Source: Aporrectodea caliginosa (taxonomy: Eukaryota > Annelida > Clitellata > Crassiclitellata > Lumbricidae). From it: 64,000 bases of DNA. The stretch is from assembly GCA_020284085.1 (NCBI GenBank), contig JACEVL010001642.1, forward strand, positions 343,001 to 407,000, in the 5' to 3' direction. The notes beneath the pieces were generated by a model. That model was not told where the DNA came from. It did not search any database and saw nothing but the letters and a program-made list of their open reading frames with translations. The position numbers and the translations under genes are program-made. Positions 42,430 through 54,159 of the stretch are shown here, piece after piece. Numbering within the stretch: the stretch's first letter is position 1; the number at the start of each line of letters is the position of its first letter.

Positions 42430-42890
42430 GAACCAGAACTCCAGAACGTGTATAGAAGAACAAAGGACTAAGCTTATTATTAACAAAGGCAAGATTATAC
42501 CGAGCCAGTGATGTATGGATCGGAGACATGACCTATGATCAAAACTAATTTAAATCAATTAGAAGCGGCTCATCATAGGTGGCAAAGAAGGATATTAGGG
42601 GTCACTTGGAGAGATAAAATAAAGAACGAAGATGTAAGAAAGAGAACATCTATGGAGAAACTGGAGGATATGCTGAAGATATCACGGCTGCGATGGCTGG
42701 GTCACATACACAGATCGGACAATGAAAGATTCTCAAAACAGGCACTAGAATGGACACCGACGGGATGGAAAAGAAAACGTGGAAGGCCGAGAAAGACCTG
42801 ACGAAACACGGTCATACAGGATCTGGACGGCGGCGGAATGACAATGGATTCCGAGGGGAATGCGGAGGACTGGGTGGGATGGAGGATGGT
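42430..42890 (+). pseudogene. RTE-like LINE C-terminal fragment
   Basis: VMYGSET, a stop, then QLEAAHHRWQRRILGVTWRD, KLEDMLKISRLRWLGHIHR and WKRKRGRPRKT. This is the standard C-terminal end after RT in RTE-group elements (RRILGITWRD, RLRWLGHV, RGRPRxTW). An 88-codon frame is open to 42801. Confidence 0.87.
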
Positions 42891-42904
42891 GTTGTTAAGG
42901 CTGA

Positions 42905-43085
42905 GTGACATTACTGCTTTGTAATACCAGGTTTTTGTATGAAAGTATTCTGTGGATCTTTTTATCTACTTTGATGGCACTTGATGACTTTCAATATATC
43001 CCTTTGATCAGTTGCTCTGGTATTTCTGCATTTTGCATGACTCTCCACATTCCATCAAATGCTTGTTTGAAGTCTGTGAAGTTGT
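42905..43085 (-). pseudogene. RTE-like RT fragment, minus strand
   Basis: NNFTDFKQAFDGMWRVMQNA then EIPEQLIKGIY and IKVDKK, matching the RT palm start (FxDFKQAFDSxxR ... IPxKxVxxIxxLY). It ends next to the plus-strand RTE-like tail, so the two are in opposite orientation. Confidence 0.75.
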
Positions 43086-43280
43086 TAATTTATGTAGTGC
43101 CACTCACAGCAGTGGCCATTCAGTAGCGGTTCCAGTGCGAGAACCGCTGGAGAAGAAGAAGGTTTTCAGGAGGGAGAAGGCTGTAGGAAGAGACCCAGAA
43201 AGAATAGTAACACGTAGAGAGGAAGGAGTGGCATTCCATAGGGAGAAGTCCATTGGTGAACCAAGAGTTTGCCTATTTAG
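43085..43280 (-). pseudogene. L2-type LINE 3' scrap
   Basis: The plus strand begins AATTTATGTAGTGCCACTC, the complement of an L2-style 3' end. Upstream minus-strand codons give PYGMPLLP and LKPSSSPAVL, worn versions of LWNxLP and LKTFLF. Confidence 0.6.
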
Positions 43281-43598
43281 TTAAAAGTTTGATGGTGATG
43301 TAAATCAGTCATTGGGAAACCCTGAAGAGATACAAAAGCTTCTATTCATTTGGGACAAAAGGACGTAGGCTACCCTAATGTTAGTTAAGTTTGGAAGCAC
43401 CACACGGTAATGTCCCCAAACATTTAGAAGTGTTTTACAATTAAAAGAATTGTAAACAAGTAAACCATTAAATGAAAACAGCGTTTTGACGCTTTTATAC
43501 ACAATATTAGTTTGTTAACATAAATAAGTCTGTAATTGCGGTTAGTAGGTAAGTAACGTTATCTACTTGCACAGAATACTAACACAAAGGAATTTCTA
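43281..43598. other. No supported gene
   Basis: AT-rich; nothing recognised. Confidence 0.5.
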
Positions 43599-43599
43599 A

Positions 43600-43760
43600 G
43601 CACCGAGTTGAACCACATCGTCTTACCCGTCCTCTCATCGATGCGGATCGCAGGTAATATTTCGGTAATCGTCTTCATAGATCCATCTTCGAGCCACTCG
43701 AAGTCGTAACCAGAAGCCTTGGCTACTCTCTCGGCTTCCTCGTTATCGGAGTCAATATGA
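43600..43760 (-). CDS. TauD/TfdA-like dioxygenase exon or fragment
   Basis: The minus strand reads HIDSDNEEAERVAKASGYDF, EWLEDGSMKTITEILPAIRI and DERTGKTMWFNSV. This matches the central segment of Fe(II)/2-oxoglutarate-dependent TauD-type oxygenases of the clavaminate-synthase-like group (ExxAxxLGxxxEWLxDGxxKxxxxxLPAxxxxxxTGxxxWFNS). The metal-binding His residues lie outside this piece. No AG acceptor is obvious just upstream on the reading strand (a stop lies 13 codons before). A donor could be at GTGCTT after WFNS. It could be an exon of a real gene or a stranded fragment. Confidence 0.62.
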
Positions 43761-43764
43761 AGGT

Positions 43765-44998
43765 GGCATGTGTAACATTGTAGTGTTTAAACCACAATGG
43801 AGAATGTCCTAACCATGAACACATTTACTTAATAATCATCAATGCCATTCAATAAGACAACGTCAGCTTGTTTCATTTTGAATATTAATTATTATAAGAA
43901 AAAATGTAAAATGATACATATAATTTTTTATTGTGTCTAGTGTTTATAAAAGGAATTGAATGTTGTATACTAATTCTACCTAGACGCAGTTCAAGTCTAG
44001 GTTCTAAGTATTATGGGGGTCATGAAATACATCCCATGATGAGTTTCAAGTGCATTTTGAGCTGCTTCTATCTCTTCTCAAACACGGATGTAGCCGATTC
44101 TTCTTTGGTTGATGAACGACGCGCTGATCAGATTGGTGACTGTAGCATTTCTCAGTGTCGTACTTTTCTTGTTGAAATTCATTTCTATGTGGATGGATGA
44201 TAGTTTCGTCGAACAACAAATTAAATAATTGGTGTCGATTACAACTCTCTTCGTTGAAAAGTGCATCTAATTTTTGCTATATTATTGCCAGTTAGCAAGC
44301 TGAACGTGTTCTTCAAATTGATGAGCATAAGCAGTTTTTGGTTCTCGTGGTTCTCGCAGTTCAGCGAGAACCACGAAAGATGAGCAAGGCTGATGTTGAC
44401 AAGGATCTTAGTAAGGAGGCAAGAATTGCAGAACGCAAGATGAGACTTTAAGCCAGGTATGAAAAGCATGAAACGCTAAGAAAATCAGCTGAAGGGTCTG
44501 GTTCAAGTAACCAGGCAACCAGATATTGACGACGAAGAGGATAATGATGATGACGACGACGATGGAACATAAATTAGACTATGAAGTATGTATTCTTCAA
44601 AGCAGATCGGATCACATATCGGATCACATAAACTTGTCAGTTCTCTATCTTGGAAGCTGCCGTCGCTTACGCAAACTGTTAAATGCGGACGAAGGCCCGT
44701 TGTCATTTTCAACTGTTCATCAGCAGGATGCCAAAAGATGATTACAAGGACGTGATCGAATTGTTCCTACTGATTCTAGGAGACCGTAGACTTTCGGTGA
44801 TGGGATGTATCGTTTCAGACAGCCAGGTGCGTGTGGCCACAAGTCGAAACATGCATGAGAGAGGTCATCTATTACTTCGAGATCAATCTTTTTAGAGATC
44901 AATCTCATTTGACAGCCTCTGAGAGAAGAAATGTAACTGCATTTTGTTTATATGCAAATCATATACTGTAAATGATTAGCCTGGATGCAATGACGGAC
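43765..44998. other. Region with no supported gene
   Basis: Frames up to 89 codons on both strands show no domain. An acidic GATGATGACGACGACGATGG run lies near 44545. Confidence 0.4.
44345..44376. repeat. Perfect 13-bp hairpin, loop AGTTCA
   Basis: TCGTGGTTCTCGC (44345-44357) and GCGAGAACCACGA (44364-44376). Confidence 0.95.
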
Positions 44999-44999
44999 A

Positions 45000-45098
45000 C
45001 AAAAGTATTTTCAAAATAGATTTCTATTTTGAAAATAGAAAATACTATTTTATTTTGTATTTTCAAAATACTTTTGAAAAGTATTTTGCCCATCACTG
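45000..45098. mobile_element. Terminus of a hAT-like element rich in AAGTATTTTC motifs
   Basis: AGTATTTTCAAAATA/TATTTTGAAAATA motifs in both orientations, ending AAGTATTTTGCCCATCACTG. That is the complement of a CAGTGATGGGCAAAATACTT start, a common hAT terminus. The opposite end was not found. Confidence 0.55.
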
Positions 45099-45116
45099 GT
45101 CCGGTGGCATCTGATA

Positions 45117-45376
45117 TGGTATCCCTCAATAAGGCCGCGCAAAAAATGGCGCGACAAAAAAGGGCGCGCATAAAAGGGCGCTCTCATATAAGGGCGCAGA
45201 CACATTTCTATTCGTTGGATTAATAGAGATTTAAATGTGCTAATAATAAAAGTTTATTTTACAGCGACTCCATCGCGCGCGCTCATATTGCAACATGGTC
45301 TTATTAACCAGCGCTCTTAAGTGAGCGCACCCTTATGTGAGAGCGCCCTTTTGTGTACGCTCTTATCGATGTCAAC
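45117..45376. mobile_element. 260-bp element with 9-bp TSD CATCTGATA
   Basis: Flanks CATCTGATA at 45108-45116 and 45377-45385 are identical. The two ends carry inverted runs of AAAAGGGCGC/AAGGGCGC(T/A)CTC motifs (45140-45200 and 45310-45362). No coding capacity. A 9-bp duplication suggests a Mutator-like element. Confidence 0.8.
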
Positions 45377-45617
45377 CATCTGATACACCAGTTAACGACT
45401 TGCAGTTGAACAAGCAGATCAGGCAGTGAATAATTCTACAATGAAAGTCTACAATTATTGTAGACTCTTTTGTCATAAGATGTTGTGAATGAATTGATAT
45501 CTGTTTTCTCACGACTACCTCGCTATTCATGCTATTCAACTTTATTATGTGTGATATATTATATGGCTATCACCTTCATTTGTAACTTTAATACGACTGT
45601 TTGGAAACATTTGTGCT

Positions 45618-45775
45618 GATTGAGCAACCTTTAAAATGCATTTGGTCTTAAAATTTGTATGCAGAATTTATCCAGTACACAAGAGGAACAAAATTGATTG
45701 AGTAACCTCTAAAATGCATTTGATCTTGAAAATTTGTATACAGAATTTATTCAGTACCCAAAAGGACAAAAATTA
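45618..45775 (+). repeat. 79-bp tandem duplication
   Basis: TTGAG(C/T)AACCT(T/C)TAAAATGCATTTG and AGAATTTAT(C/T)CAGTAC recur one unit apart. Confidence 0.92.
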
Positions 45776-45814
45776 GCAACTATGTACATTCACTTTCAAA
45801 ATTTTTAAATTGTG

Positions 45815-46045
45815 ATTGTAATTGTAATTGAACATTTGTATAGCGCCACTCGAGAATCAGAGGCGCTCTCGACCCAGGGCTCTAACAAATAAAATGGTCT
45901 TCAGGCGTTTCCGAAACAGGGGAAGAAAGAGGCTGAGGATCTCAAGACGCGATTCAGGCGGGCGGAAGCGTTAAGAATTGAGTGCAGCTTGGAGAGGTTT
46001 TGTGTGGAGAGACCAGCATAGATGGAGTTGCCGAAGTCAAATTAC
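45815..46045 (-). pseudogene. CR1/L2-type LINE remnant, internally deleted
   Basis: The plus strand starts with a GTAATTGTAATTG tail and ACATTTGTATAGCGCC, the complement of an L2-like 3' end. The 5' side on the minus strand reads LDFGNSIYAGLSTQNLSKLH and SILNASARL, the LDYCNSLLYGL thumb motif. About 600 bp normally between these is missing. Confidence 0.75.
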
Positions 46046-46051
46046 CCTAAC

Positions 46052-46130
46052 CTACATACACACACACAGGCACGCACACGCACTCACGCACACACACGCA
46101 CGCACACACACACACACATAGATAGATAGG
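46052..46130. repeat. CA-rich microsatellite
   Basis: ACACACAC with GCACGCAC variants, then a short GATAGATAG run. Confidence 0.97.
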
Positions 46131-46311
46131 GATTTTTGTGTTATGGACAAGGACAACGTTACAGCCTCATTTGTAAAGTAACAATTTTTAACCCTCAGAA
46201 ATTACAGAATCCCAAGATTAATAGGACAGGAGTGAAAAATATTAGTTATGTTACCGACATCGGAAACAGTCTTTATCACAATAATAGTGAGCAAAACAGC
46301 CATAGACAAAT

Positions 46312-46583
46312 TTATGCTTCATAATGAGTGCAATTTAAGAGGTGTTCATGTCGCTTCAGGCTAAATCTATTCGACGACGTTGTTAGTTTGTTGATTTCAG
46401 TGTTTTGCAGCCATACAACAGAAGCCTTTGTTCCAGCAGCTTCAATATCCGGGTTTTGGCAACAACCAGAACAGCATTTATAATTATGCAACTGAACGGA
46501 GTTCAGCCAGCTTAATAAATTTGTCGATGCCCTGGCTACATCGCCATTCAAGGAGAGCTGACTCAATGCGCTGGTGAAACCTT
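46312..46583 (-). CDS. Possible 3'-terminal exon of an unidentified gene
   Basis: A TTTTTCAG acceptor-like site ends at 46584. From there the frame is open for about 90 codons (LYAEGFTSALSQLSLNGDVA ... VQLHNYKCCSGCC ... LNCTHYEA) to a TAA at 46321. Codons look less repeat-like than elsewhere and include a CCSGCC cluster, but no family is recognised. The AATAAA signal was not found nearby. It could equally be a chance frame. Confidence 0.3.
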
Positions 46584-46667
46584 CAGCATATAGCTGAAAA
46601 AGTTACCATACTTGAGGATTTGCGCTGCAGAAAGCAAGACCAGGTCCTGACATGCCCATTCGGCATG

Positions 46668-48076
46668 TAGATGGGCACTAACTAATTTTTTAGTTAAACT
46701 GTCACTATTTTTGAACTAACATAAAAAAATTAACTGAACATTGGCATATAATTTGTAAATACGTTAAATAAAAAAAATAATTAGTTAAACTTCTAACTTT
46801 AAAAAAAAACCTTTTTCACAAACATTTTCACAATGACAGCGGTTTAGTGAACTGTATAGCGTCAATTACATTTTTAACTTTCAAACGGTAATGTGTTCTA
46901 GTACAGCTCTACATGAAAATCATGAAGAAAGTTCGCAATCGTTCAATGCAATGCAGTTCGCTTGACTTGAATACTAAAACCAGTTAGGCTACTCGTGACA
47001 ATCATTGCGGAAGATAGTTGCTTTTTTTTTATTCACAAGTTTACCGTCATCATATGACATCAAAGGCCGTTGACGACAATTCAAAATTATGTACAATACA
47101 ATCTAAAAAAACCAAAGAATTAATAGAGTTCAAATGACACCATTTAAAGGCGTCTAAACAGTATTTTACAATGTCACTGATATTCATTGTTTGACATCAT
47201 AATATAACTCAGCTATTAATATCTATGATACTTGCAGGCAAGCTATACATTGCGTTTCTAGAAATAACATAAACAATTTATTTCTATTCTACTTTGAATT
47301 TTCAAACATTGCAATCAAATATTATTAAAGAAATACACGCATAGTCACAGATTCAAAATCACAGATCTTTATCATATGTTATATGTTATATTCATTGTTT
47401 GACATCATAATATAACTCAGATATTAATATAAGCAAGTTATACAATGCTTTGCAGAAAATATCATAAACAATTTACTTCTATTCTACTTTGAATTTTCAA
47501 GCATTGCAATCAAATATTACTAAAGAAATACATATATAGTCACAGATTTAAAATCACAGTTCTTTATCATAATTATGCTATAGACATGAATATAAAAGAG
47601 TAATGTAATTTCACCAGATTTTCTTAATTTCTTACTTTTAATTGTTAATAAAGCTTAATGGTTATTTATTATACATGTAATGTTGACATGAGATTCTTAC
47701 TTTAATTACAAATGTTTACATAAGAAATCAATCAATACAAAAAAAACATATTAATATAATAATATAGGCTACATACATGCTGTTTAAAAAAAAACAAAAA
47801 AAAACAAACAACAACAAAATTAAAATAAAATCAAATCAAATCTTTATAACAGATTTAATCTATTCATATTACTAGATAGTTGCTGATTTTGTTACTTAAA
47901 CTTTCTAGCTAGTAACTAACAAATATTAGTTAAACTTTTAGTTATTAACTACAAAATATTAGTTAAACTTTGGTTTTAACTAAACTATTTTTTTTCTTAG
48001 ATACACTTCTGCCTAAACTAAAATTTGTTAGTTAAAGTAAATGTTTGCAACTTGATAGTTAACTTTTGCGCATCAC
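46668..48076. mobile_element. AT-rich DNA element with subterminal TAGTTAAAC repeats
   Basis: Left end GATGGGCACTAACTAA and right end TTAACTTTTGCGCATCACTG are diverged inverted copies of a CAGTGATGSGCA-type terminus. Both sub-ends (46690-46800 and 47880-48060) hold several TAGTTAAAC/GTTTAACTA motifs. GTAGATGG occurs at both borders, but on the left it overlaps the terminus, so the TSD is uncertain. No coding capacity. Confidence 0.6.
47181..47573 (+). repeat. 200-bp tandem duplication inside that element
   Basis: 47181-47380 and 47389-47573 share TCATTGTTTGACATCATAAT, CTATTCTACTTTGAATTTTC and AATCAAATATTA. Divergence is about 10 percent. Confidence 0.93.
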
Positions 48077-48179
48077 TGTAGATGGAGAGGCCAAAGAATA
48101 GCAATGGTCAAGGCGATGAAGGATAGCAGTAGCAGACGTAAGTGAACAAGTAAATAGTACCCTAGATATAATAGCCCTA

Positions 48180-48206
48180 GATGGTTTATGCAAGGCATAA
48201 ACCATC
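48180..48206. repeat. Perfect 12-bp hairpin, loop AAG
   Basis: GATGGTTTATGC and GCATAAACCATC. Confidence 0.95.
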
Positions 48207-48224
48207 ATGTACAATGACGGCAAC

Positions 48225-48310
48225 ATAATAGCGCTTTTCCGCGCTAAATGTCTCGTGCTGAGACATTTCTGAACTCCGTTCAGACGCTTCTGAATAATAA
48301 TAATATGTTT
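48225..48310 (+). repeat. Short dispersed repeat with AAT tail, copy 1
   Basis: GCTTTTCCGCGCTAAATGTCT with a tail of AATAATAATAAT. A related copy lies at 49627-49700. Confidence 0.65.
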
Positions 48311-48369
48311 TCTTTAATAAGCGCCTGACAAACGCACTGCGCTGTACATTTACATGTTATGCAATTTAA

Positions 48370-48535
48370 ATCTTAACTACTAACAGAACAGACAGCTTGC
48401 AATACAACGGCGCTAATAGCAGCCTACAAACATATCCGCCCAACGGGGGCTCGAACTCGGTACCTCTCGGTCTGTGTGCCAGATGTTATCCAATCTGATA
48501 AAGGCGCTATATAAATCTTTAGGTACAATACAATA
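48370..48535 (-). mobile_element. SINE family B, reversed, followed by a plus-strand L2-style tail
   Basis: The reverse complement reads TTGGATAACATCTGGCACAC, GAGGTACCGAGTTCGAGCC, TTTGTAGGCTGCTATTAGCG and TTGTATTGCAAGCTGTCTG. Immediately after it on the plus strand is GATAAAGGCGCTATATAAAT with an AATACAATACA tail (48498-48535). Confidence 0.82.
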
Positions 48536-48539
48536 CAGT

Positions 48540-49625
48540 ACAACACGTATATGCATATGACGTCACACGGTGCAGAAAGTTTCGCTTTACATGGTTGTCG
48601 TTGAGAAAGTTTTCTTTGTTTATCTATTAAACCGAGCCGAATTACTTCAAGTAAGAGTTTATTAAAAATTATGTAAATCTAAAACTTCGAAAGTGCTGCG
48701 AATTATGCACATTTCACAGGTTAGTAAAGACTACTATTTTCTAAACATATAATACGCTAGATCTCACCCTACCAGTTAATTGAAAAATGAGCTGGATCGG
48801 TATAGAAAAGTGCTTATCTACATTTAAACGCTTTCTTAATACTCTATCCAAATTTGTACAACCTAACATAATGTGATTGTCACATATACGGGTATTGTGA
48901 AGTTGTAGTACATACGGCCTCAGGGTTTACCACCCATAACTGAAGTTTCACCCAGAATCACCGTTTTGATTCGAAAATTCCTATGCTGACTCATCTAATC
49001 CTGGCGCCTTCCAATTCTTCTCGATATAAACGACACCCGCCTGATCTGCATCTTCTTCCGATGTGACCCGGACTCGGACCTCCTTTTGTCTACCATTTGG
49101 AACCCTCAGACTTTACGCAGTAACCTGGTGCCTTGGTTTTCAATTACGGTTTAGAAGTTTGAAGTTCACGATTACGATCACACTTTTGGATATAATAATA
49201 CACAATGGAAATCGTGTGATTTTACTGGTCACTGTCTTCACCACGAAGATATTTATAATCGTTAGGCCAGATTCCAAATCGACACCATTCTAACTTCTAA
49301 ATCAACGTTTTCCATGGATTCATCGCAAGAGCAAAAAAAGTACGATTTCTTGTATTTTTGTTAGTTTTCAAAAAATGCTGATCGGTGAGAAAATGGATTA
49401 TGGCAACTAAGCAAGAGCATTTCAAACCAACCTCAGGGAGTTTCATTTGTTTGGAATATTTTGTTGAGGAGGGAGATGATAAAAGCAAGACTTCTAGAAG
49501 AAGAAAGGGAGGATAAAAGTCAAGTAACTACCATCGTTGCGAACTTTTCACTCACTTTTAATTTTTATTCAGCGAAGATTTAGGAGTCTGTTAGGAACTC
49601 GTTCAGCAAGTGTCTTTTTTGTGAC
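48540..49625. other. No supported gene
   Basis: Frames up to 76 codons without domains. Nothing repetitive recognised. Confidence 0.45.
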
Positions 49626-49626
49626 G

Positions 49627-49665
49627 TGCTTTTCCGCGCTAAAATGTCTGACATTTGACAGTCTG

Positions 49666-49700
<35 letters not shown>
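49627..49700 (+). repeat. Short dispersed repeat with AAT microsatellite tail, copy 2
   Basis: GTGCTTTTCCGCGCTAAAATG, then GTCTGATAAT and about 12 AAT units. Confidence 0.8.
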
Positions 49701-49701
<1 letters not shown>

Positions 49702-49859
49702 TCATCCTCGTCAAAACACTCGGAGCGATGTAATGGACAACCCAACCTGGATTTGCAAATGAGGCATTGCAAATGCTCATTTAAAAATGCGAGCAACAGG
49801 AAACTCGTGAAATTCTCTGTGATGGACACTGGAAATTGCCAGTTGGTTATTTTTTAACC

Positions 49860-50760
49860 TATCACCTGGCGCAAAGTAAAAAGGGAACATTTTTTCAGAG
49901 CCTTTGATTAAAATATATGCAACAGGAATCAGAGTGGTTTCCCTCGCATTTGTACATCTTCGTCGAACCTGTCGAATGTCAATAAGGTGGAAACTTGATC
50001 CCTCGTTAAACTTTGAAAAACTTATTATTTGTAAGAATCAATATATCACTTAAATTTGACATACTTCAATTGTGCGTGTACCGTGAATGGGACTTAGTTT
50101 TCTGCATTTTGAAATACAGACTTTCCAATTTCTGTAGAAAATACAGTTTTTAAATTTGTATCTTGAGTTATACTTTATACCCTGTAAAAGTGTAAAATTT
50201 ATGTGTTGTTTGCAATTCAAGTTTTTTCTGCTTCTGTTTTGTCATCCAAGGTATGTTTTCAGGCATATGAAATTGAGATAGCAAGTGTGTTACCTGGAGC
50301 TGATCTTATTCTTTAGAGGCTATTATTAATTACAAACATCCCAGAATGCATGCGCTAGTTGTATGTGTGTTGGAATATAGAAATTTTTACACAAGAGATT
50401 TTTAACATGGATTGCATAGATGGAAATCTGTTAAATCAATGAATCTGGTCGTATATTTGAATAACTTTCAATAACTCCTCGTTCATATGCTGTACTTGTG
50501 TAAACAACTTTTTTGGTTGATTGTCATAGTAACAGTGTCCTCTGTGTTTGTGGTAAAGAATATAGCTACAATAGTCAACCTGTTCCAATTTTTGACGCGT
50601 ACGATATTGATATCGAGCACATATGGAAAAGGCGCTATTTAAATTACATAGATATATCTACGCTAGATCATAGAAGTGATCATCTCATGTATGCAAGTTT
50701 TGCATAGTATGTTTGCAATTAAGGTTTTATCGCTTACTTTCTACCTTCGTGATGAATAAA
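49860..50760. other. No supported gene
   Basis: An L2-like 3' end (AAAAGGCGCTATTTAAATTAC) occurs at about 50626-50648. Otherwise nothing recognised. Confidence 0.45.
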
Positions 50761-50761
50761 C

Positions 50762-51478
<717 letters not shown>

Positions 51479-51479
51479 T

Positions 51480-52185
51480 ATATCGCTTGCGGATCAGCCT
51501 GTTCATAACCGAGTTGGAGCCTCTCACTATTGTGCAGGCCAGGAAGACTACACAAGCTACTCTTGAAAAAACTATAACTACGATACTCAGCCCATAAGAA
51601 GCAGGTATATAGGGGAAGAAGGGATATAATGATGGTGAACAGACTCAAAAGCTGAGCTGGCATCGAAGAGGGTACAACATCAATGGTGCCATAACGGTCA
51701 GACAGGAGTTGGACTAGTAAGGTCTCCGTATAGTGATTCTTCATATAGCCAGATTGCTATAAGCAATCAGATGATTAGTAAAAATACGCTCCAGAAGCTT
51801 TGAAAGAAATGTCGCAATTGTGCATTCGGACAGTAATTTCCTGAATCAGTCGAATCTAGCGCATCCCGCTTCAAGATTGAGTGCCGGAAAGATCGTTTCT
51901 GTGAAACCAGCAGATGCGCCTTTCTTATCGAGCGGTTGCAAAGCATATTAAAGAATATATCGTTCCTGTGAGACATCGATTAGCTTATGTACAAGAAACG
52001 CGTGTACGGGATCTGGCTCGCACGGTTTAAAATGAGCACTCGTACCTCAGTACTCGCGACTTCGCGAAGAGTAGAAAGGCGAAAGTTTGTAGGCGGATAG
52101 TCTGGCAGGGAAGCAGCTAAAGGAGGTGGCATGAATGATGGAAGAAATCTTGACTGTTTTTTCTCCATAAACTCGTCGGCTGTGT
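51480..52185 (-). pseudogene. CR1/L2-group LINE, N-terminal RT region, minus strand
   Basis: From 52168: MEKKQSRFLPSFMPP, NFRLSTLREVASTEVRVLIL, then (shifted) NYCPNAQLRHFF near 51815 and IAIWLYEESLYG, with GYMKNHYTETLLVQLLSDRY in another frame (about 51740). These correspond to EVxxLI, NYRPVSNLxFL and AQSGYRxxHSTETALLxVLSD of intact elements. Multiple frameshifts; the catalytic motif is not reached. Confidence 0.75.
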
Positions 52186-52189
52186 AAAG

Positions 52190-52934
52190 CAGAGGTCCTT
52201 AACCTTTTTTTCAAACTTCAAATTTTCTTCATTAAACTTTACTTCATTAAAATTTACTTCATTAAAATTTACTTCAAATTTTAAATTGCTAAAATTTTTA
52301 ATGAATGAAAATATTCACATTGAATGCTTTCGAGTTTAGTTTCTAACCATCTGATGAATATAAAATTCGACATTTCCACCGATCCAGTTCTACGATTCTA
52401 CGTCGTTTTTACGACTCTACGTTAACTTAAATAGGCCTAATAGTTGATGGAATTTTGCTCATGGGTTTTTCTTTGGATCAAATTAAAACGAGGATCCACA
52501 GTTTTGTAAGTGCAATACGTAAGCACCGGAGGAGGAACCTCCGACCAGTTTTTTCCAGTTTCTTGTTCTTTGTGTTGATCATCTGAGAAACATTTGCTCA
52601 GTTTAGTAAGAACTATGAAATTAAACTAACTCTTAGATAGCGTTGCTCGCAAATGTTTTTTAATGATCTTCTTTCTACGTCTTTGTCCAGAACCGCGTTC
52701 TTGAGGACTGCTTGTACATATCCTTCATTCTGGAATCACCAGATTAAAAGAGAATAGATAAATAGTGTGTTACGAATTTTCACTGCTTACCTCCGCTAAA
52801 CTGCTAAAGTAAGTAAGTTAGTGTAATGCTGTGAGAATTAGCGACACACTAATTCTTCGCGACACATCAACGACACACCATGTTTACGCGACACACAACC
52901 GGTCAATCTGCGACCCACCAGTTAAGAACCTCTG
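52190..52934. mobile_element. hAT-type element, TSD GT(G/A)TAAAG
   Basis: Ends CAGAGGTCCTTAACC and AGTTAAGAACCTCTG. Flanks GTGTAAAG (52182-52189) and GTATAAAG (52935-52942) match at 7 of 8. GACACA(C/T)-rich subterminal text lies at the right end. The termini resemble those of the element at 17489. No transposase frame. Confidence 0.87.
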
Positions 52935-52942
52935 GTATAAAG

Positions 52943-53260
52943 GGCTGTGGAGTCTGTTGACTGCCCGACCTTCGGTCAACGAAGGTCGTTGAAGGTAGTA
53001 CAGATCTTTTTCGGCTCACCAATGATGGCCTCTCGGTATCCCTACTCTGGTAGGAGTGCATGTTTCAAGGTGGTCTGATCGGAGATCGCGTTCGTCTATA
53101 AGCAGTGATAAACACTCTCCAGGCACTAGGCTTGCACCTAAGGGCTCAACATTAAACAACGCCGAGAGCGGGCTTTGACGCGTCTTGAATGAGTTTCCGC
53201 AGAAGATGGTCCCAAGAGTAGCTCCAAAGGCCTCCCGAAACAGGCTGTATGAGCTGAGAA
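52943..53260. other. No supported gene
   Basis: A 97-codon minus frame (53016-53309) shows no domain. Confidence 0.4.
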
Positions 53261-53610
53261 ATGTATATTTTTTTGCGGTCATATTGGACGCCATCTTGGA
53301 TAGTAACATCCCGCACTATTGTGATAATTAAATTCCATGACCTTAAAATATTAAATTTGACCCATTTTTATATTTTGCTGTTCTGGCGGCCATATTCGAC
53401 GCCAACTTGTATGAGTTGACCACTCATGTATATACTTGTACATATTATACTTGTAACATCCCCACACCATAGCCACAACGATAAATCGATTCCTTGAACT
53501 TGATAGTATTAAATTTGACACTTAATTATTTTGTCATTGTAGCTTTCCTATTACCTTATATACTTTTTCCGTGTTAGTGGCCATATTGGCCTCCATCTTG
53601 GTTTAAATAC
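53260..53610. repeat. Diverged tandem units of about 150 bp
   Basis: CATATTGGACGCCATCTTGG (53279), its variant at 53391 and CATATTGGCCTCCATCTTGG (53581), with TATTAAATTTGAC(C/A)C and CATCCC blocks between. The units are strongly diverged. Confidence 0.65.
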
Positions 53611-54025
53611 ATTTTGGGGCCGAACCCGTGGTCCGATTTTGTGTAATTTTTTATATGTCATTCAGCAATGGTTCCTGAGCAGTAAACCGTTAAGGAAGCT
53701 TCTGAAGCAATTTTGTCCAGATTGATCAAGATTGCTTGGATTATTTAGGCGGTTCGTTCTAGTTGTAAATAAAAATAAAATTTTTAAATTTTAATTTAAA
53801 ATGATACGACTCTACTTTTATCTCGAAGCATTAAGTGTGTTATTTCCGCAGACCTGAAAAGTATTTGTTATTCTAAGTTGATGGTCTAAGATTAAATTTT
53901 GTCGATTCACTTCAGTTTCAGAACTGCAGTTGGATGTTTTGGTGAAAAATTTGTAAATAGACGGAAATTTGAATGACAACGACTTCAAATTGCTGTTACG
54001 CAAATGTGCAAAACATGGATTAAGA
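53611..54025. other. No gene recognised; left flank of element A
   Basis: AT-rich. Ends with ATATT (54026-54030), the left target duplication. Confidence 0.6.
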
Positions 54026-54159
54026 ATATTAGTCTAGGCGCGCAGAGCTGAAAAGTCGTCAAAAAAGCGATGTAAGCGGCAAGTCATGTTCATTTTTGGC
54101 AACATACTTTTTTACACTAATTCGACCCTGCTGATTACGAAAATCGCTGTTGCCAGGCT

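Noticed and set aside
46668..48076. Firm 8-bp duplication GTAGATGG
   Set aside because: The left copy overlaps bases that align with the element terminus, so it is not independent evidence.
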